From Pyxicephalus adspersus (taxonomy: Eukaryota > Chordata > Amphibia > Anura > Pyxicephalidae): a DNA stretch of 64,000 nt. The notes beneath the pieces are model-generated. The model worked only from the letters and a program-made list of their open reading frames with translations, was not told where the DNA came from and did not search any database. The position numbers were made by a program, and so were the translations under genes. Positions 12,394-23,504 of this stretch are shown in pieces. Position 1 is the first letter of the stretch; the number at the start of each line of letters is the position of its first letter. Where the stretch lies: contig NC_092859.1 of assembly GCF_032062135.1 (NCBI RefSeq), forward strand, positions 86,432,457 through 86,496,456, in the 5' to 3' direction.

Positions 12394-15300
12394 GTATATA
12401 TATATATTTATTCTAGTGAATTGTGTCTCCTTCATTGCTTCTATTCCAGGGCTGCAGCTTCTGACAGACTCTTCAGCATTTACAGCTTCCAGGAGTATCA
12501 GATCCCACTTCATATGCTTTGGTACAATCCTCCAGCCCTTTTAATACTGCTGTGTCTTGTAGTGATGTGGAAGTCCGAAGATGGAACAATGGGAAATTGG
12601 AACCACAGAGACATAACTGCATTTGTTGAAAGCTAAAGTCTTATATGGACTGCAGCACTGGAACCTGGTGAAGGTAGGAGACACAGACTGCTGAACCGGT
12701 GGCCATTATACCCCCTCTACTGCAGAAATTAAATTTAAAAGGAATCGGCTGCCTTAAAGCAAGGCACTTTAACAACTAAAATAATGCACATTATTGCATG
12801 TGCAATAATGCACAGCAGATCTATATATTACTTCAAGTGGTGTTTGGGCAAAAGGTATCATATTCTTTTTATAAACACTATTCAACATAAATTCCAAAAC
12901 ATACACAATAATAATTCTGTTTCAAAACAAACCGATGTGTAAAATGAAATGTCATATATAATTTAAAAAGCAGTGAGAAGCTAGGAATTTTAAAAGGAAA
13001 CTGAAAACCAAAAAGAAGGACAAGTCATGGGAGGACACACTACTTCAACTGCTAAGTGATCACTACACTAGTCAGAAAACCTAGCACAGTTTAGAAATGC
13101 TGTGAAGAATTATGGGTCAGCCAGAAACTCTATACATCTTTAAGACATACTACACATGTTCCTTAGTAGTAGTAGTACAAGAAGTTCATAGTCATGTCAC
13201 TAGCTGCCCCTCAAAGGGGATTCTATGTCTTTACACAGTCCAAGGTCAATTTTTGGGGGGAAGCCAATTAACCTAACTGCATGTTTTTTTTTTGGATTGT
13301 GGGAGGAAACCAGAGTACCCAGAGGAAACCCACGCAAACACAGGGAGAACCTGCAAACTCCATGCAGATAGCTTCCTGGCCGAGATTCGAACCTGGGATC
13401 TAGCACTGCCTCTGAGCCACCGTGCTGCCCCATAAGTATTTACAGCTGTTTTTTGCTGTTCTTCTTTGCTGGTCCTGTATCCTATGTGTTTCTGCGCTTG
13501 CAGTTTGGTCTATAAGGTATAAATGTCTGTACCCTTCTTTCATTGGGCCTGATTTAATAAAGCTGTCCAAGGCTGGAGAAGATACATTTTATCAGTAAAG
13601 TCATTTGCTAGTTGTTAGCAAATATTTTTAATCCTGGAACACATCCATTTCAGGTTTGATGGATCCCCCAGCTTGACAACTGAAAGTGTATCATCTCCAG
13701 CCTTGGAGAACTTTAATAAATCAGGCCCATTGCATCATTTTACTGTATAACTTATTGTTTTGTCTTACAGCTGTGAAAGTCCATTTGTTTGCACCAGGTG
13801 CTTGCTAATAGCTGTCAGAAGATACCAGGCAGGATGATACTTTTGCAGTATGCATCAAAGAATCTCGAAATTGAATGGGCTACACTCAGTCTGTCATAGG
13901 AATTTTAACAAAATTCTTTCAGCTTCTCTTTTATATGATAGAAGGGTCACTAAATCAGCTGTCAGGGACTATTCTAGTTTGAATGCCAGCTCCTTTTCTG
14001 AACACCTTTTAGTTATCTAGAGCTTGTTTCAGCTCAGCTTGTGTCAAATCAGATGCTCCAGGTCCCTCCAATACCTAACTTTAAATTTCTTTTGATCCCC
14101 CTCATATGCCAGGCTCTGTATGATGCATTAGAAAAGCTGTGAATATCCAGATGATAAGCTTTGAAAATGCTTCAAATATACGCATGGCAAATTATTGCTG
14201 TCCAGTTCCTATTTTCTCCACAAGACATTGCAACAAAATGCCTAGGTGAATACAGCCAAGAGTACTAAATGCCTATAGTCTGGTTCACAAAATAACACAA
14301 AACTTTTACTACACAAAGGAAGATACCATCTATTCTCCAACCTTCTGCCTGCCCAGACAGCACAACTTTACTGCTTACAAATTTCCACTCCCTATCAATG
14401 CAAATACTTTGTTACCCGGAGAAAAAACGTATGCCCCTTAAAAAGGCCAATGAAATATCCTCTAACACTTTACCATAGTAAAATCCTGGCATGTCCTTGT
14501 GCTACTCTCTAAGATGATGATCTTATTACTGCTGCATTTCGGTCTTTACTTTGTCTAGAGACTAATCTTCTTTGCAATGATATACTAAGCTGTTATTACT
14601 GTCTGACGTTGGCTTTCAAGCCCTGTACACTTGTTCTGTTGCTAGCTGTTTCTTTGCTTTGCTTCCTGTGTGTTGCTGTGTTTAATTTTCTTGCTTCTGT
14701 GGCTTCAGTGGGCCATTTTTCCAACTTGCCTTTGTTTTGGTTGTCTCTGTCTTTTTTTTTTATTTTTTTTTTAGTAAATTTATAATACATCCAATAATTG
14801 AAGAGTTAATCCTGGCTGTAAGTGCTGGACCAGTTTTTGGCTTGTGTAGTACCTTGAAATCCATTAATATCTGGATTTCCAGCAGACCAACAAGCATCCA
14901 AAATAAAATTACAGTGTTTCAGTTTTTGTTTTTGCATAACAATATAAATATAAGATTCAGTGCATGAGCTTTGTCATACCATGTGTACCATTTTTATGGA
15001 TAAATAAGCGTAACACTTAAAACTGTATTACTATGTCAGTTCCAAATACAATACTACCTGGTTTTAGTCCGTGGCTTCATCCTGCCCTGCCATTGGCTGC
15101 TAAGACTTTATAGCCATAAAGCATTAAGCTTGCTGGTCTGCTGCTGGTGTGTTTATTCATTGTATTTACTGTTGCTGATTCTGTTTCCTGACTGTCAAAT
15201 TGTATGCTGTCTGGACCAACCTTTGCTTGTGACCCCAACTCTGTTTTGCCTTGACCCCTGGATACCTTGTTTGCCAGATGGATTACCTGTGTATGACCTC

Positions 15301-18191
15301 TGGCTCTGTTTTCTGGACTTGCCTCTGCTGGGCTCCCCAGTATTGCATTACTGTGGGCTTCTAGTCCTCTGTCACTCCTTCTCCAGAAGCCATCGTTTTT
15401 GCACCTAGCGGCAACCATGTGCTGGGACAGCTAGACTAGTCTCCTCAGGCTTACTGTGGGATTGCTATAGGTGAAAAGTGTGAAGCTAGATTGAAAGACT
15501 GGTGTCTAGGGAGCGCTGGTGCTGGACCAGGGCCTTACACCAAATCTTTAAGAATTCACCATAATTTCCACTAGTTTATTACATCATGCACCTAGTTAAC
15601 AACAGTGCAAGGTGGTCAGTTTTTATTTTGGTTTTTGACCTCTACCATTAAAACATTATCAAAACATTTTGGCAGCTAAGCTTGGTGGTGTAGAAGTCAA
15701 AGGACAACCCAATAAGAATAGCAGGGAACCAGGAAAAAAGTTATCACTTTTATGGGTAGTTCCAATTGGCTGGCAACTTTCAATAGAAAGTGAAAGTTTT
15801 TTACTTGCTAAAAAAATTGGTACCTGGTGGTGCCGACTAATAGGTGGGACTTAATCTAGTGTTCTTTGTTTCATAAAAATAGCTTTACAAACAAATATGC
15901 AGAAAATTTGAAATACTCTTTCCAATTAATTTGTTTTGCAGATAAGCCTTTTTGTAATGTTGGTAAAGATGTTTAAATCAAATAAAATCATCTACCAACA
16001 ATGGAAAGAAGGTAAATATACAGTACATGGATAAACACCAGCGAAAGAAAGAAGAGTTAGGAACCAAGTAACAACTAGGATGGCATCCATGTTCAAAAAA
16101 GGTAAATTCCTGAAATGAATACCTGAACTGAACTGTATTTGGGTGAAGAATTAATTAAATTGGAATACTGGTTATCAAGCAGGTGTTTATTGTGGAAAAG
16201 GATAGGCAATGACCATTTTGCAATAAATATTTTTACCTGCCTCAATGCCACCCTGCTGTCAGATGTCACTGAGCTGCGCAGCTCATCGTTTATCAGGGAA
16301 ACCCTTGTGGATTCCAGAAATAGATAAAGACCCATGCACCAGCATGGGAGTTATGTCAACCCAACCTAGGTAATCAAGATAGATGTTTGGAACCATAAAG
16401 TAAAGAAGGAAGAAGGTGGTAGCACCCGCAACAGAACAGGGACAGGTGAAAATCGATGGGTTTATTTCTGACTTAAATAAACTGTTGTACTGTAGCATAG
16501 CAAATATGTCACAATTCTAATATCCCTTTAATTAATATTAATCCAATGCTTCAAAAGATGTTTCTGTCTATCATCTCAAAATTATCCAACAATGTAATTG
16601 AGGAGCATATAGAGCTAAAATCATTACAGGTACATAGTGACTGAAAGACTGGGAATGATACATATTCATTCCACTTACTAAAGGTTTTTATAGTCTTATC
16701 TTGATGTACATTCCAAAAAGAGAATGTGTGTTTCAGAACAATATGCACCCCCACACACATAGGAGCAAAGCATGAAGCACTACATACTTTTCTTATAATC
16801 ATTTACACCCTATACAAATTGGTGTTACCATCTTTAGGGCTAACCCTATATCAGATACAATTTTTCAAGTCGTTTTGTAATTTAATTTATTCAATAATCA
16901 CCTTTCAGTTTATATGCAGCCAGATGCCTGATCTTTCTCAACAATAGTGGTGTTATATTTTAATGGACATCCTCAAATATTGTAGAAGTAAACTTTTAAC
17001 AAAAGAAAATTTTAGTCAGTTCTTTTTTTATTGCAGAAGGCACAGAAGATCTCCCTGGTACAATAAGTCATACTTAACTGCCTATTCAGTTTTTTGTACA
17101 CTGAGCTGCACAAACACAGCTTAGTGTAGGATGCTGGGTACCTCGGCATACCCCTGGCCGTGGCAAATTAATTAACTTCTGCTCGCATGTGCAGAAGTTA
17201 CCTCATTTCAGCCTGGCCAATCAAAGTGGTTGAAGATCTGAAACCTGGAAGATGACCAGGTGAAGATGGCAGTGCAATTGGAAGCGGTTTGAAGGAGGTC
17301 AACTGCAGGTCAAAATGCACCTATTAATGAATTCTGACACTCTATAAAATATCAAAATATCCTAAACTGATATCAAACCAATAAAATTGACAAAAGCCCT
17401 TATCTTTTTAACAGGGGTTCTAACATCTAAGAAAATGTGTAAAACAGTTTAGGATTAAGGCTTGAAAAAAGTGAACAAAAGTGTTGGTGTTGCTAGGTGC
17501 CATAAATTTAGATGTTTCTTTCATTTGGTTCCTAAATACAGTAGGGATTATGTAAATTTTAAACATAATCCCTACTGTATTTAGGAACTTATTCCTATTA
17601 TTCCTATATTAACAATCCCATAGCAAACCAGTCACTTCCCAAATGAAAATTCCTGCAGGCTTGGACTGAAAAATAAACATTGATTCTGAGTAGTTTATAT
17701 AGACCAGCAGAAATTTTCTTGTTAGAAATCTTTTCATACATAGGATCCATTATAGGTCTTAGGCATAGCGCCTAAATGCCACCACGTGTAAAGCCAGTCT
17801 CTGTTTGCCCTGAATTGGCAGTGATTTGAGATTTCCATATTTTGAATTACTGTGTTAGGAATAAATATGTTTAATTTAATGTCAAACATTACACAACAAA
17901 TATATTTTATATAGATTGCATTGCACTAGGTAAAACATGACAAAACGTGCATTGTTCATAAAGGTTCGCTAGTATGTACATCTTGTATGGGTTGTTTACT
18001 GTCATAATAATATGATAAAGAGTATAAAATGGAAAGTACCTGTATATTATGCTCAGAGTCGTATATAAGCTGATAAACAGAAAGAACTCCCTGTAGAGTA
18101 ACTTGTAAATGCTGCCTCTCCACTTCAGCAGTAACCGGTGAAAACCAAAGAATGTGGCATTAGCTACTTTACTGGAATAAGTAACAGTCAT
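3509..18191 (-). CDS. BEST3: Bestrophin-3, nine coding exons (spliced)
   Basis: Joining nine exons on the minus strand (18191-18040, 12206-12112, 9816-9583, 8825-8671, 7818-7741, 6611-6459, 6129-6049, 4711-4560, 4370-3509) gives 1,962 nt, or 653 residues plus TGA. All junctions are GT/AG and phase-compatible. Bestrophins are pentameric, Ca2+-regulated anion channels. The hallmarks fall at family numbering: A10, neck residues I76/F80/F84, W93, and the Ca2+-clasp residues N296, E300 and D304 in [12 protein letters not shown]. Hydrophobic segments lie near residues 32-50, 76-92, 239-255 and 273-288. The autoinhibitory motif IPSFLGSTV sits at 356-364, as described for mouse BEST3. The C-terminal [22 protein letters not shown] and TKETDI blocks match mammalian BEST3, not BEST1. 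RAB3IP lies upstream in divergent orientation. Human BEST3 is about 668 residues, so the length is normal. Function in this animal is inferred from the family. Confidence 0.95.
4560..4711 (-). CDS. BEST3: BEST3 exon 9 (autoinhibitory segment)
   Basis: This 152-nt exon encodes [33 protein letters not shown] and [13 protein letters not shown], residues 317-367. IPSFLGSTV at 356-364 coincides with the autoinhibitory motif reported for mouse BEST3. Donor GG|GTAACT. Confidence 0.96.
6049..6129 (-). CDS. BEST3: BEST3 exon 8 (Ca2+ clasp)
   Basis: This 81-nt exon encodes [17 protein letters not shown] and then [10 protein letters not shown], residues 290-316. The acidic run with N296, E300 and D304 forms the Ca2+ clasp in bestrophin structures and is fully preserved. 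Donor CAG|GTTAGG. Confidence 0.97.
6459..6611 (-). CDS. BEST3: BEST3 exon 7
   Basis: This 153-nt exon encodes [19 protein letters not shown] through FFFYAGWLK, residues 239-289. It carries the last two transmembrane helices. It is too short an open frame to be found by a simple ORF scan and was located by translating the minus strand. Donor AAG|GTGAAC. Confidence 0.96.
7389..7668. mobile_element. hAT-type nonautonomous element with perfect 8-bp TSD
   Basis: Left end CAGCATTTCTCAAGCC and right end matching CAGCTATTCTCTGCC on the complement are hAT-like termini. The element is bounded by a perfect 8-bp target-site duplication, ATCTAGAT, at 7381-7388 and 7669-7676. The length is 280 bp with no transposase. 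It lies in BEST3 intron 6. Confidence 0.85.
7741..7818 (-). CDS. BEST3: BEST3 exon 6
   Basis: This 78-nt exon (26 codons, phase 0 at both ends) reads [19 protein letters not shown] and then IPLVYTQ, residues 213-238. Acceptor ATCTCAG and donor CAG|GTAAAT are good. A 280-bp hAT element ends 72 bp past the donor, inside intron 6. Confidence 0.97.
8671..8825 (-). CDS. BEST3: BEST3 exon 5
   Basis: This 155-nt exon has donor AAT|GTGAGT. It encodes [10 protein letters not shown] through MDLQIMLN, residues 161-212. It contains the SPHLKYWVP block. The cytosolic-aperture position 205 is Met here, where Ile or Val is usual in bestrophin-1 and Val in mammalian BEST3. Confidence 0.96.
9165..9281. mobile_element. 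Palindromic MITE, family 3 copy A
   Basis: The ends are GGGTTTCTATTTATAAAA and TTTTATAAATAAGCCC, with GGAATGTG/CATTCC subterminal repeats, giving a near-palindrome of about 117 bp. Copies at 31.57 and 39.42 kb share GGGCTCTATTTA and CAGGCAATCGGACATTCCC. Confidence 0.6.
9583..9816 (-). CDS. BEST3: BEST3 exon 4
   Basis: This 234-nt exon runs from TTTTTAG| to G|GTATAG. It encodes [15 protein letters not shown] through HVVEAG, residues 83-161, the most conserved bestrophin block. It includes F84 of the hydrophobic neck, W93, and the LPWPDRLM and [10 protein letters not shown] motifs. Confidence 0.97.
12112..12206 (-). CDS. BEST3: BEST3 exon 3
   Basis: This 95-nt exon has acceptor CTACAG|G and donor G|GTAAG. 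It encodes [19 protein letters not shown] and then [13 protein letters not shown], residues 51-83, including neck residues I76 and F80. A second AG 14 nt inside the exon (TTACAG) would break the frame, so the upstream acceptor is used. An (AT)n tract lies about 150 bp upstream of the exon in gene sense. Confidence 0.95.
12351..12408. repeat. (AT)n microsatellite
   Basis: A nearly pure AT dinucleotide run with a few interruptions, in BEST3 intron 2 about 150 bp upstream of exon 3. Confidence 0.9.
13165..13431 (-). mobile_element. tRNA-headed SINE, copy A
   Basis: The minus strand begins with GGGGCAGCACGGTGGCTCAG (A-box-like) and carries GGTTCGAATC (B box). A conserved body follows (GGAGTTTGCAGGTTCTCCC, GTGGGTTTCCTCTGGGTAC). 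The 3' part contains TTTGAGGGGCAGCTAGTGAC and a short trinucleotide tail. A second copy lies at 38.4 kb. It sits in BEST3 intron 2, in the sense orientation of the gene. Confidence 0.8.
13544..13729. mobile_element. Palindromic MITE, family 2 copy A
   Basis: Terminal inverted repeats TGGGCCTGATTTAATAAAG and its complement bracket a second inverted pair, AAGGCTGGAGAAGAT and ATCTCCAGCCTT. There is no coding content. Further copies are near 26.08, 41.48 and 59.3 kb. Confidence 0.75.
15060..15540. repeat. C/T-rich dispersed-repeat-like block, unidentified
   Basis: A pyrimidine-biased stretch with repeated TGACC/CTGT phrasing and no exon features. It reads like part of an LTR or another interspersed repeat, but no terminal signals could be fixed. 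Open frames on either strand here look incidental. Confidence 0.3.
17105..17335. repeat. Probable interspersed repeat, unidentified
   Basis: More GC-rich than the flanks, with an inverted pair AACTTCTGC and GCAGAAGTT around TCGCATGT. It resembles repeat-derived sequence, but the boundaries and family are not resolved. Confidence 0.3.
17528..17588. repeat. Perfect 26-bp inverted repeat with 9-nt loop
   Basis: Arm GTTCCTAAATACAGTAGGG... (17528-17553) is perfectly complementary to 17563-17588, with loop AAATTTTAA. It lies in BEST3 intron 2. The 61-nt hairpin is pre-miRNA-sized, but there is no pairing beyond the arms. It could also be a short MITE remnant. Confidence 0.85.
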
Positions 18192-18206
18192 CTTGGCATG
18201 TTCCTC
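18040..18206 (-). CDS. BEST3: BEST3 exon 2 (start codon exon)
   Basis: The acceptor ends CTTTCAG before 18206. Fifteen UTR bases precede ATG at 18191, then [16 protein letters not shown] to SIIYR, ending with donor AG|GTACTT. The coding part is 152 nt, the standard bestrophin size. It holds the N-terminal Ca2+-site residue A10 and the first transmembrane helix. An in-frame ATG does not occur between the acceptor and this start. CDS portion: 18040-18191. Confidence 0.96.
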
Positions 18207-19314
18207 CTGAAAGATGTAATACATAAATGCAATGTATTTTTATGATACCATCTTATGAACAGGGGGTCAATAGTTCTAGGGAGATCTTGTAGTTTTAACA
18301 TTTTTGTTATGCGTATGTTACTGTTGAAAAATCTCTCTCACTTTCTGTCTGGTATAATACCAGCAGGACAGGAATTCAGGGGAAATTTTAGGGGAAAAGA
18401 GCCCTGGACAGAATTAAAATCCTGTCAGGGGTCAAATTCTTTCACATTAAAGTAGAAAAATGTTTTTGGTTTCACATATGCTTTAATATAAAACAAAAGG
18501 CAGCACATACCGGTATTAAAGAATGGTTAATATATAATAACTTTACATATAATAATAACCTTACAATACCATGTGTATGCCACATAGAATAAAAATAACA
18601 CTATTCTCATAATCCTAATATAAACATCATACCGCATATTTTATCTCTTGCGATAATATAAAAGTCTTTATCACTCCGTTGCGCGTAAAATAAAAGGATT
18701 ATAAAAAAAAATAAACAAAAAAGAAGTGAATGCTACGAAATGTTTACTTCTGACCACAGTTTAAAAAAAAGGAGATGTTACTGTTATGATATGACACTGG
18801 TATTATTATAATATCATACTTAGTTGTATTCTTGATAGTATAATATGATATCATACATAGGTTTTATTCTATGACTATTGAGGATATTTATAGCTAAGAA
18901 CCTTGCTGACTAATATGTCATGACTTTTCACCTGAAGGCCTGAGAGCTAGATGTTGTCCTCACAGGATTTTGTATGGCCCACATAAAGAAATCTTTAATA
19001 AACTACAGTGTAAGATCATCTGAACTGTAACTATTAATGTAACTATAATACAAAAGATCTCTGCAAACAAAACTATTGGATTGAGTAAATTAGCAATATG
19101 AGATTTTGTTTTTAAATAAAAGCTTTTGAGTTGGATTAGAAGTTATTCATAACTGTAATATAAATTGATAAATGTATAACTTAGGTAAATAGGAAGAAAT
19201 ACACAAACCTGTTAAAAATTTTTTATTACCAATTAGTTACTAAGTATGAATGTTCATATTCATGCAAGTAGTTGATCACTCTAAGATAATGAAGTAACAG
19301 TGTATTTAACTAAC

Positions 19315-19580
19315 CTGATATGGCAATCAGGGCAGTGTCCTTACAAGGTTCCTGCTGAGATTAAGAAACGCTGTAAAACTCAGAAATGGTACATTCACAG
19401 TTACCCACTGTTGGCAGGCAGGTCTCTTCCAAAGGGTGCAATAGGGAGTCCTTGGAGAGCAGACTGACGAGCACAGGAGGGAAGAGTGTCTTTCTTGCTT
19501 GAAGCCTGTTTGTGCCAACATACACACTGTCAGTTACATCAGAGACTGTTCCATGGGACAAAAACAGCCAGCAGCTGCTG
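19315..19580 (-). other. BEST3: Probable 5' UTR exon 1 of BEST3
   Basis: A more GC-balanced block ends in a strong donor, CAG|GTTAGT, with the exon ending at 19315 on the minus strand. Coding exon 2 begins with 15 untranslated bases, so an upstream noncoding exon is required. The 5' edge is estimated as about 30 nt downstream of a TATA-like box. Several short upstream ATGs occur inside. RNA-seq is needed to confirm the exon and its start. Confidence 0.5.
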
Positions 19581-19601
19581 ATCTTGCGCTCTCTTATTCT
19601 A

Positions 19602-19609
19602 TATTTATA
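19602..19609 (-). promoter_or_regulatory. TATA-like box upstream of BEST3 exon 1
   Basis: The minus strand reads TATAAATA here, followed about 30 nt downstream by the putative exon-1 start. A CAGCTG E-box lies nearby at about 19571-19577. An E-box-plus-TATA arrangement suits a tissue-restricted promoter, and BEST3 is muscle- and heart-enriched in mammals, but the site is predicted only. Confidence 0.4.
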
Positions 19610-22249
19610 AATCCACCTGCCATCCAAAGGAGACCATAGACTAAGTGATCTTTAAACGATCGTTAAGAACACGTAGGTGTCACAAAAGACCAATAAAGAT
19701 CCGATCTAATGTAATGTCGTCTGGTCTATATCAACACTGAATACTTAGTAATTTGGTTTAGGATATTAGAATATGGTTAATAGCAATATGGAATCTCTCC
19801 AACACACTGGTCTACAAGAAGAACATACGAGAAGAATAATACTTGGACTTAAATAGGAAGAATACACTGGTACTTGTAATTACTACACATAGGAATCTTT
19901 TCTACTTCACAATAAAGCAGGTGCAAAGATTGAGAAAAAATTAAGTCCCCTTTTGTTCAGTCTCCAACCTGTGTAGTTGATTTTAAACAATACTTGTGGT
20001 CTGATTTTATTTTAGTCATTGTACAAAACCTACACTGTAGAAAATAATGAAATAATGAAATAAGTAAATTACACATTTACTACCCCCGTAAATCAGGCCC
20101 AATGTCTATAAAATAGTCAAAGCCCCATTTGGGGGGGGGGGGGGTGCTAATTACCTTACCAGTATGTTTTTGGATGTGGGAAAAAGTGTTCCTGGATGAA
20201 AACCAATAAAAAGTAAAGGAGAAGAAGAAAGGAAACCATACATATTGTCCAGATGTCAGTGCCACGTCTAAAAGTTCTGCAGCAGATTCTCCAAGGTACA
20301 ACGTTATGCCGATTATATTGCAATTATATTGCCACACATTCTTCTCCCTATGAGAATCTAAACAGAGTAAATATAACAAAAAATGTTAAATTCCACTTTA
20401 AAATGCTATTTTCCACTTAATCAGAATATGCCCATACTCTGGACACATGTGCACATTGAGTGTCAAGAATAATTTAAGTATAACCTAACCAATGGAAAAC
20501 AAAAAAAGTAATACCATGATAGTTCTCTGGAAATAAAGTAAGTTCTTACCGCACTGCATATTCTTGCAATGCTGCAAAAGGATGTCACTTTTGGTTTAAT
20601 GATCACCTTCTGGGTTACAGATTTCTTAGATATTCTGCCTATTTTCTCCTAAACTTGCTTCATGAAGCCCAGTTCAAAAACAGATATTACAACATTTCTC
20701 AAAGCAGTGTCAATTTTCATCCCTAATGTCATTTTTCTTTATATCCTTAGCCTAACAGTCCAAATCTTTTTTTTTCTCCCAAGCAAGTTTGTTCCAAAGA
20801 TATAAACACATTTCAAAGGATCCACAAACTTGCAGCTCATGTTCCACTCTGTGCTCATTTCTTATCACCCTGTAGATCAGCCTCTAAGAGATGATACTTT
20901 CCATTTAAAGAATAGCCTTGTCACAGTATAACACACCATAATAAAAATGTATTAAAGGAACACTAAGCTTGAAATATTGGCCATATCATATTTTTATGAT
21001 GATACCTATCTTTTTTTAGGTGTTGAAGGGAAGAACATGTTTATTAGTACAACCTGTATTAGAAGAATGAAAGGTAGAATAAACAACCAAAACAATTCTA
21101 AAAACTATAGTAACCATCTTCAGACCAAACATGGCCATGGAGAATAGGAACTGTGCACATCCCCACCTTTACAACAGGAGGACTATCATACGTTTTTGAC
21201 TGCTTTAAAATGTAGAGCTCCCGGTAAATAAGATAATTAAGTGTAACATACATACAAACAATTTATATTATACATTCCTGTTTTTTTCTTAGATTTATGG
21301 TTAGAAAAAGACTTAAAATTATGAAAGTTAGATATGAAGCCTGTCGTAGAATTTGTCCTGCTTCTATAAGTTCTGGACAAAACAAATTAGTAATAGTACA
21401 ACTGATTCAACATTACCTTTCCAATGTTTAATAATCAATACGGTTATGTGAAATATTTTTACTGACTGGAGTTCTTTTTCAATAACTGTTCAAGTAATAC
21501 AGCCTGGACAGGTGGACAGTCATATTCTCGTACCATACATACTGACAGTACAGTCAATTCAAAGCCTATTTACTAGTTTGGGGCTTAGGTAGAACACATT
21601 TACTTACAACATTCCTTCTAGAAAAAGAAAATCAGAATTGTTTAAATGTGCTTAAGTAATAATGCTGAATTATATTGGTTAAGTAGCATTTATAGTTAGA
21701 ATATAACATTAACTGTGAAAAATACTGAAAATATTAAAAAAAAAATGGTGAAGCTGTCTTCTTGATAGCCTGACTCAATTGTAATAACTATTGTTATCTA
21801 TTTAACTATTGTTGTTATTTAACTATTGTTAAATTGTTATCATTTTAACATTTTTATATTTACCAAAATAAAATCTATAAATCAGCACAATGATGTTTAT
21901 AATAAAATTATGGCAAGCTATGACATAGGAATACAGGTGGGATCCTAAAGTACATTTTTTGGGTATTGTCAGTAATAGAAAGTAGAAATCTGTCAAGAGA
22001 CTAAATTTTTGGGAGGTCATAAAGCAACAGCAATGCTTCCTCTCACATAGGACCATCTGTAGCTCATAGCTACATTTATACTGGTTTAATTTTTTTAATT
22101 GCCATTAAAATAATGGAACTACCTGACCAAAGTGGGAATGTTTGTCCATAATGCATAGCATCATAATTGGCAATACCCAAACACAGCATATTTGGAAAAA
22201 AAGCTTCATACCGACTATTATGCACAGCAATAGAGAGGTGATGATGTTA

Positions 22250-22490
22250 GACTTATTTTGCAGCCACAGGACCTAGGCACCTTGCAGTCATTGAGATGCG
22301 CATGAACTCCTCTATACACCAAAGTATTCAAGAGTCAGAGGAAATCTGTGCCCCGGCTAAAGCTTGGCAGAGCCATGAAACAGAACAATAATGCTAATAA
22401 GTCCAGCAAACCTACAACAGTATAATTAGTCAAAGTCCAGACGGCAGCCCGATAGAAATGCTGTGGCAAGACATTAAGAGGGCTGTGCTG
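22250..22490 (+). pseudogene. Tc1-like transposase remnant
   Basis: In one frame from 22250 the translation contains TYFAATGPRHLAVIE, MNSSIHQ and SEEICAPAKAWQ before stops near 22394. After a frame change, SPDGSPIEMLWQDIKRAV appears at about 22434-22489. That second block is the conserved Tc1-family motif containing the third catalytic acidic residue (the E of PIE). It is broken by stops and shifts, so it is not functional. No terminal repeats were located. Confidence 0.75.
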
Positions 22491-22886
22491 TATTATTATT
22501 TAGCTTTATTATGCCTAGGAATAGCAACAGAAGGGCAAGTGGTCCTGACTGTTGCATTTCCCTTATTCATTTGTTGTTACTGGCATTGAGCATTAGGGAA
22601 TCCCAGCAGCCTATGGCCTTCGGGTTGAGTAAATAATATTTGTAAATATGTAAAAAATAAATGTAAAAAAACAAATTAATAACATATATTGAGATGTAGC
22701 TGGGGATGCTTTAATGTTGGGCAGTCCAGGTCAGGAACTTTCTGTTAGATAATATGGTAGGAAGATGCAGTGCTAATAACTTAACCAAAGTAGTCTTCTG
22801 ATTCTGGAATGGAGGGTGGTTATTGTGCCACTACTGAGCACAAGCATTTCAAGTTGTCCCCCTGTAAAGACACCTTTACCAGCAGA

Positions 22887-22943
22887 GCTGAATCAACACT
22901 TAATACAACCCCGCAGTGCTGAATCAACACTTAATACAACCCC
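22887..22943. repeat. Tandem direct duplication (31-bp spacing)
   Basis: GCTGAATCAACACTTAATAC plus ACAACCCC-type sequence occurs at 22887-22912 and again at 22918-22943 without change. It looks recent and intergenic. Confidence 0.8.
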
Positions 22944-23504
22944 ATCCAAATATTAATGAATAACACTTAGTTAAAACAATAAAAGTGAAACAAATAATGG
23001 AAAAATAATGGTGGTTAGGAATTTGCCACTGTGCACCCGCCAGGGCCATGAACTAATGGGGAATTTTTTTTTTTTTTTCCATCAGCAGGTTATAACTTGG
23101 CCAAGCTACTATTTACATTATAGGTATGAGTTACAGCACAGAAACTGGCCACATAGATGGCACATAGATGGAGGAGCTTTATTAGCAGCACTATATGGTA
23201 GGTAATGTCCGCTTTCTACTATGATATACCCTTGCTCCATCTACCAACACGTCACTAGTTTCTCACCTCCACCTTTTGGAAGAATTTACAGATACAGTAT
23301 GTATCTCTGTTTTCATGCTTTTAATGCATGTTTTTTATCATGCATTTTCTAGGATTATGTGAATCTAGAGAAGTGTGAAAAGAACCCAGCACGTTGCTAG
23401 GACACATACATGTAAAATTATTTTTAGGGTTCATTAACTTTCAGTGGAGTAATGTAATGTTACAGTTCCTGTAAAATCTCTGCAGCCTCTGACCATTTCC
23501 TGAA

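Larger units (their letters stand above)
4371..18039 (-). other. BEST3 intron contents (introns 2-9)
   Basis: Introns between coding exons are 12207-18039, 9817-12111, 8826-9582, 7819-8670, 6612-7740, 6130-6458, 4712-6048 and 4371-4559. They hold a hAT element (7389-7668), two palindromic MITEs (9165-9281, 13544-13729), a SINE (13165-13431), an (AT)n tract (12351-12408), a C/T-rich repeat-like block (about 15060-15540), a probable repeat (17105-17335) and a perfect hairpin (17528-17588). Intron 1 (18207-19314) shows nothing distinctive. No further exon is supported. Confidence 0.6.

Noticed and set aside
15077..15418. 113-codon minus and 92-codon plus ORFs
   Set aside because: They lie in a low-complexity, pyrimidine-biased, repeat-like block on both strands with no recognisable motif or splice context.
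3509..18191. Bestrophin gene as BEST1, with RAB3IL1 as its neighbour
   Set aside because: BEST1 and RAB3IL1 are also adjacent in vertebrates, but the C-terminal [17 protein letters not shown] and TKETDI blocks and the IPSFLGST motif at 356 fit BEST3. The other gene's sequence fits RAB3IP.
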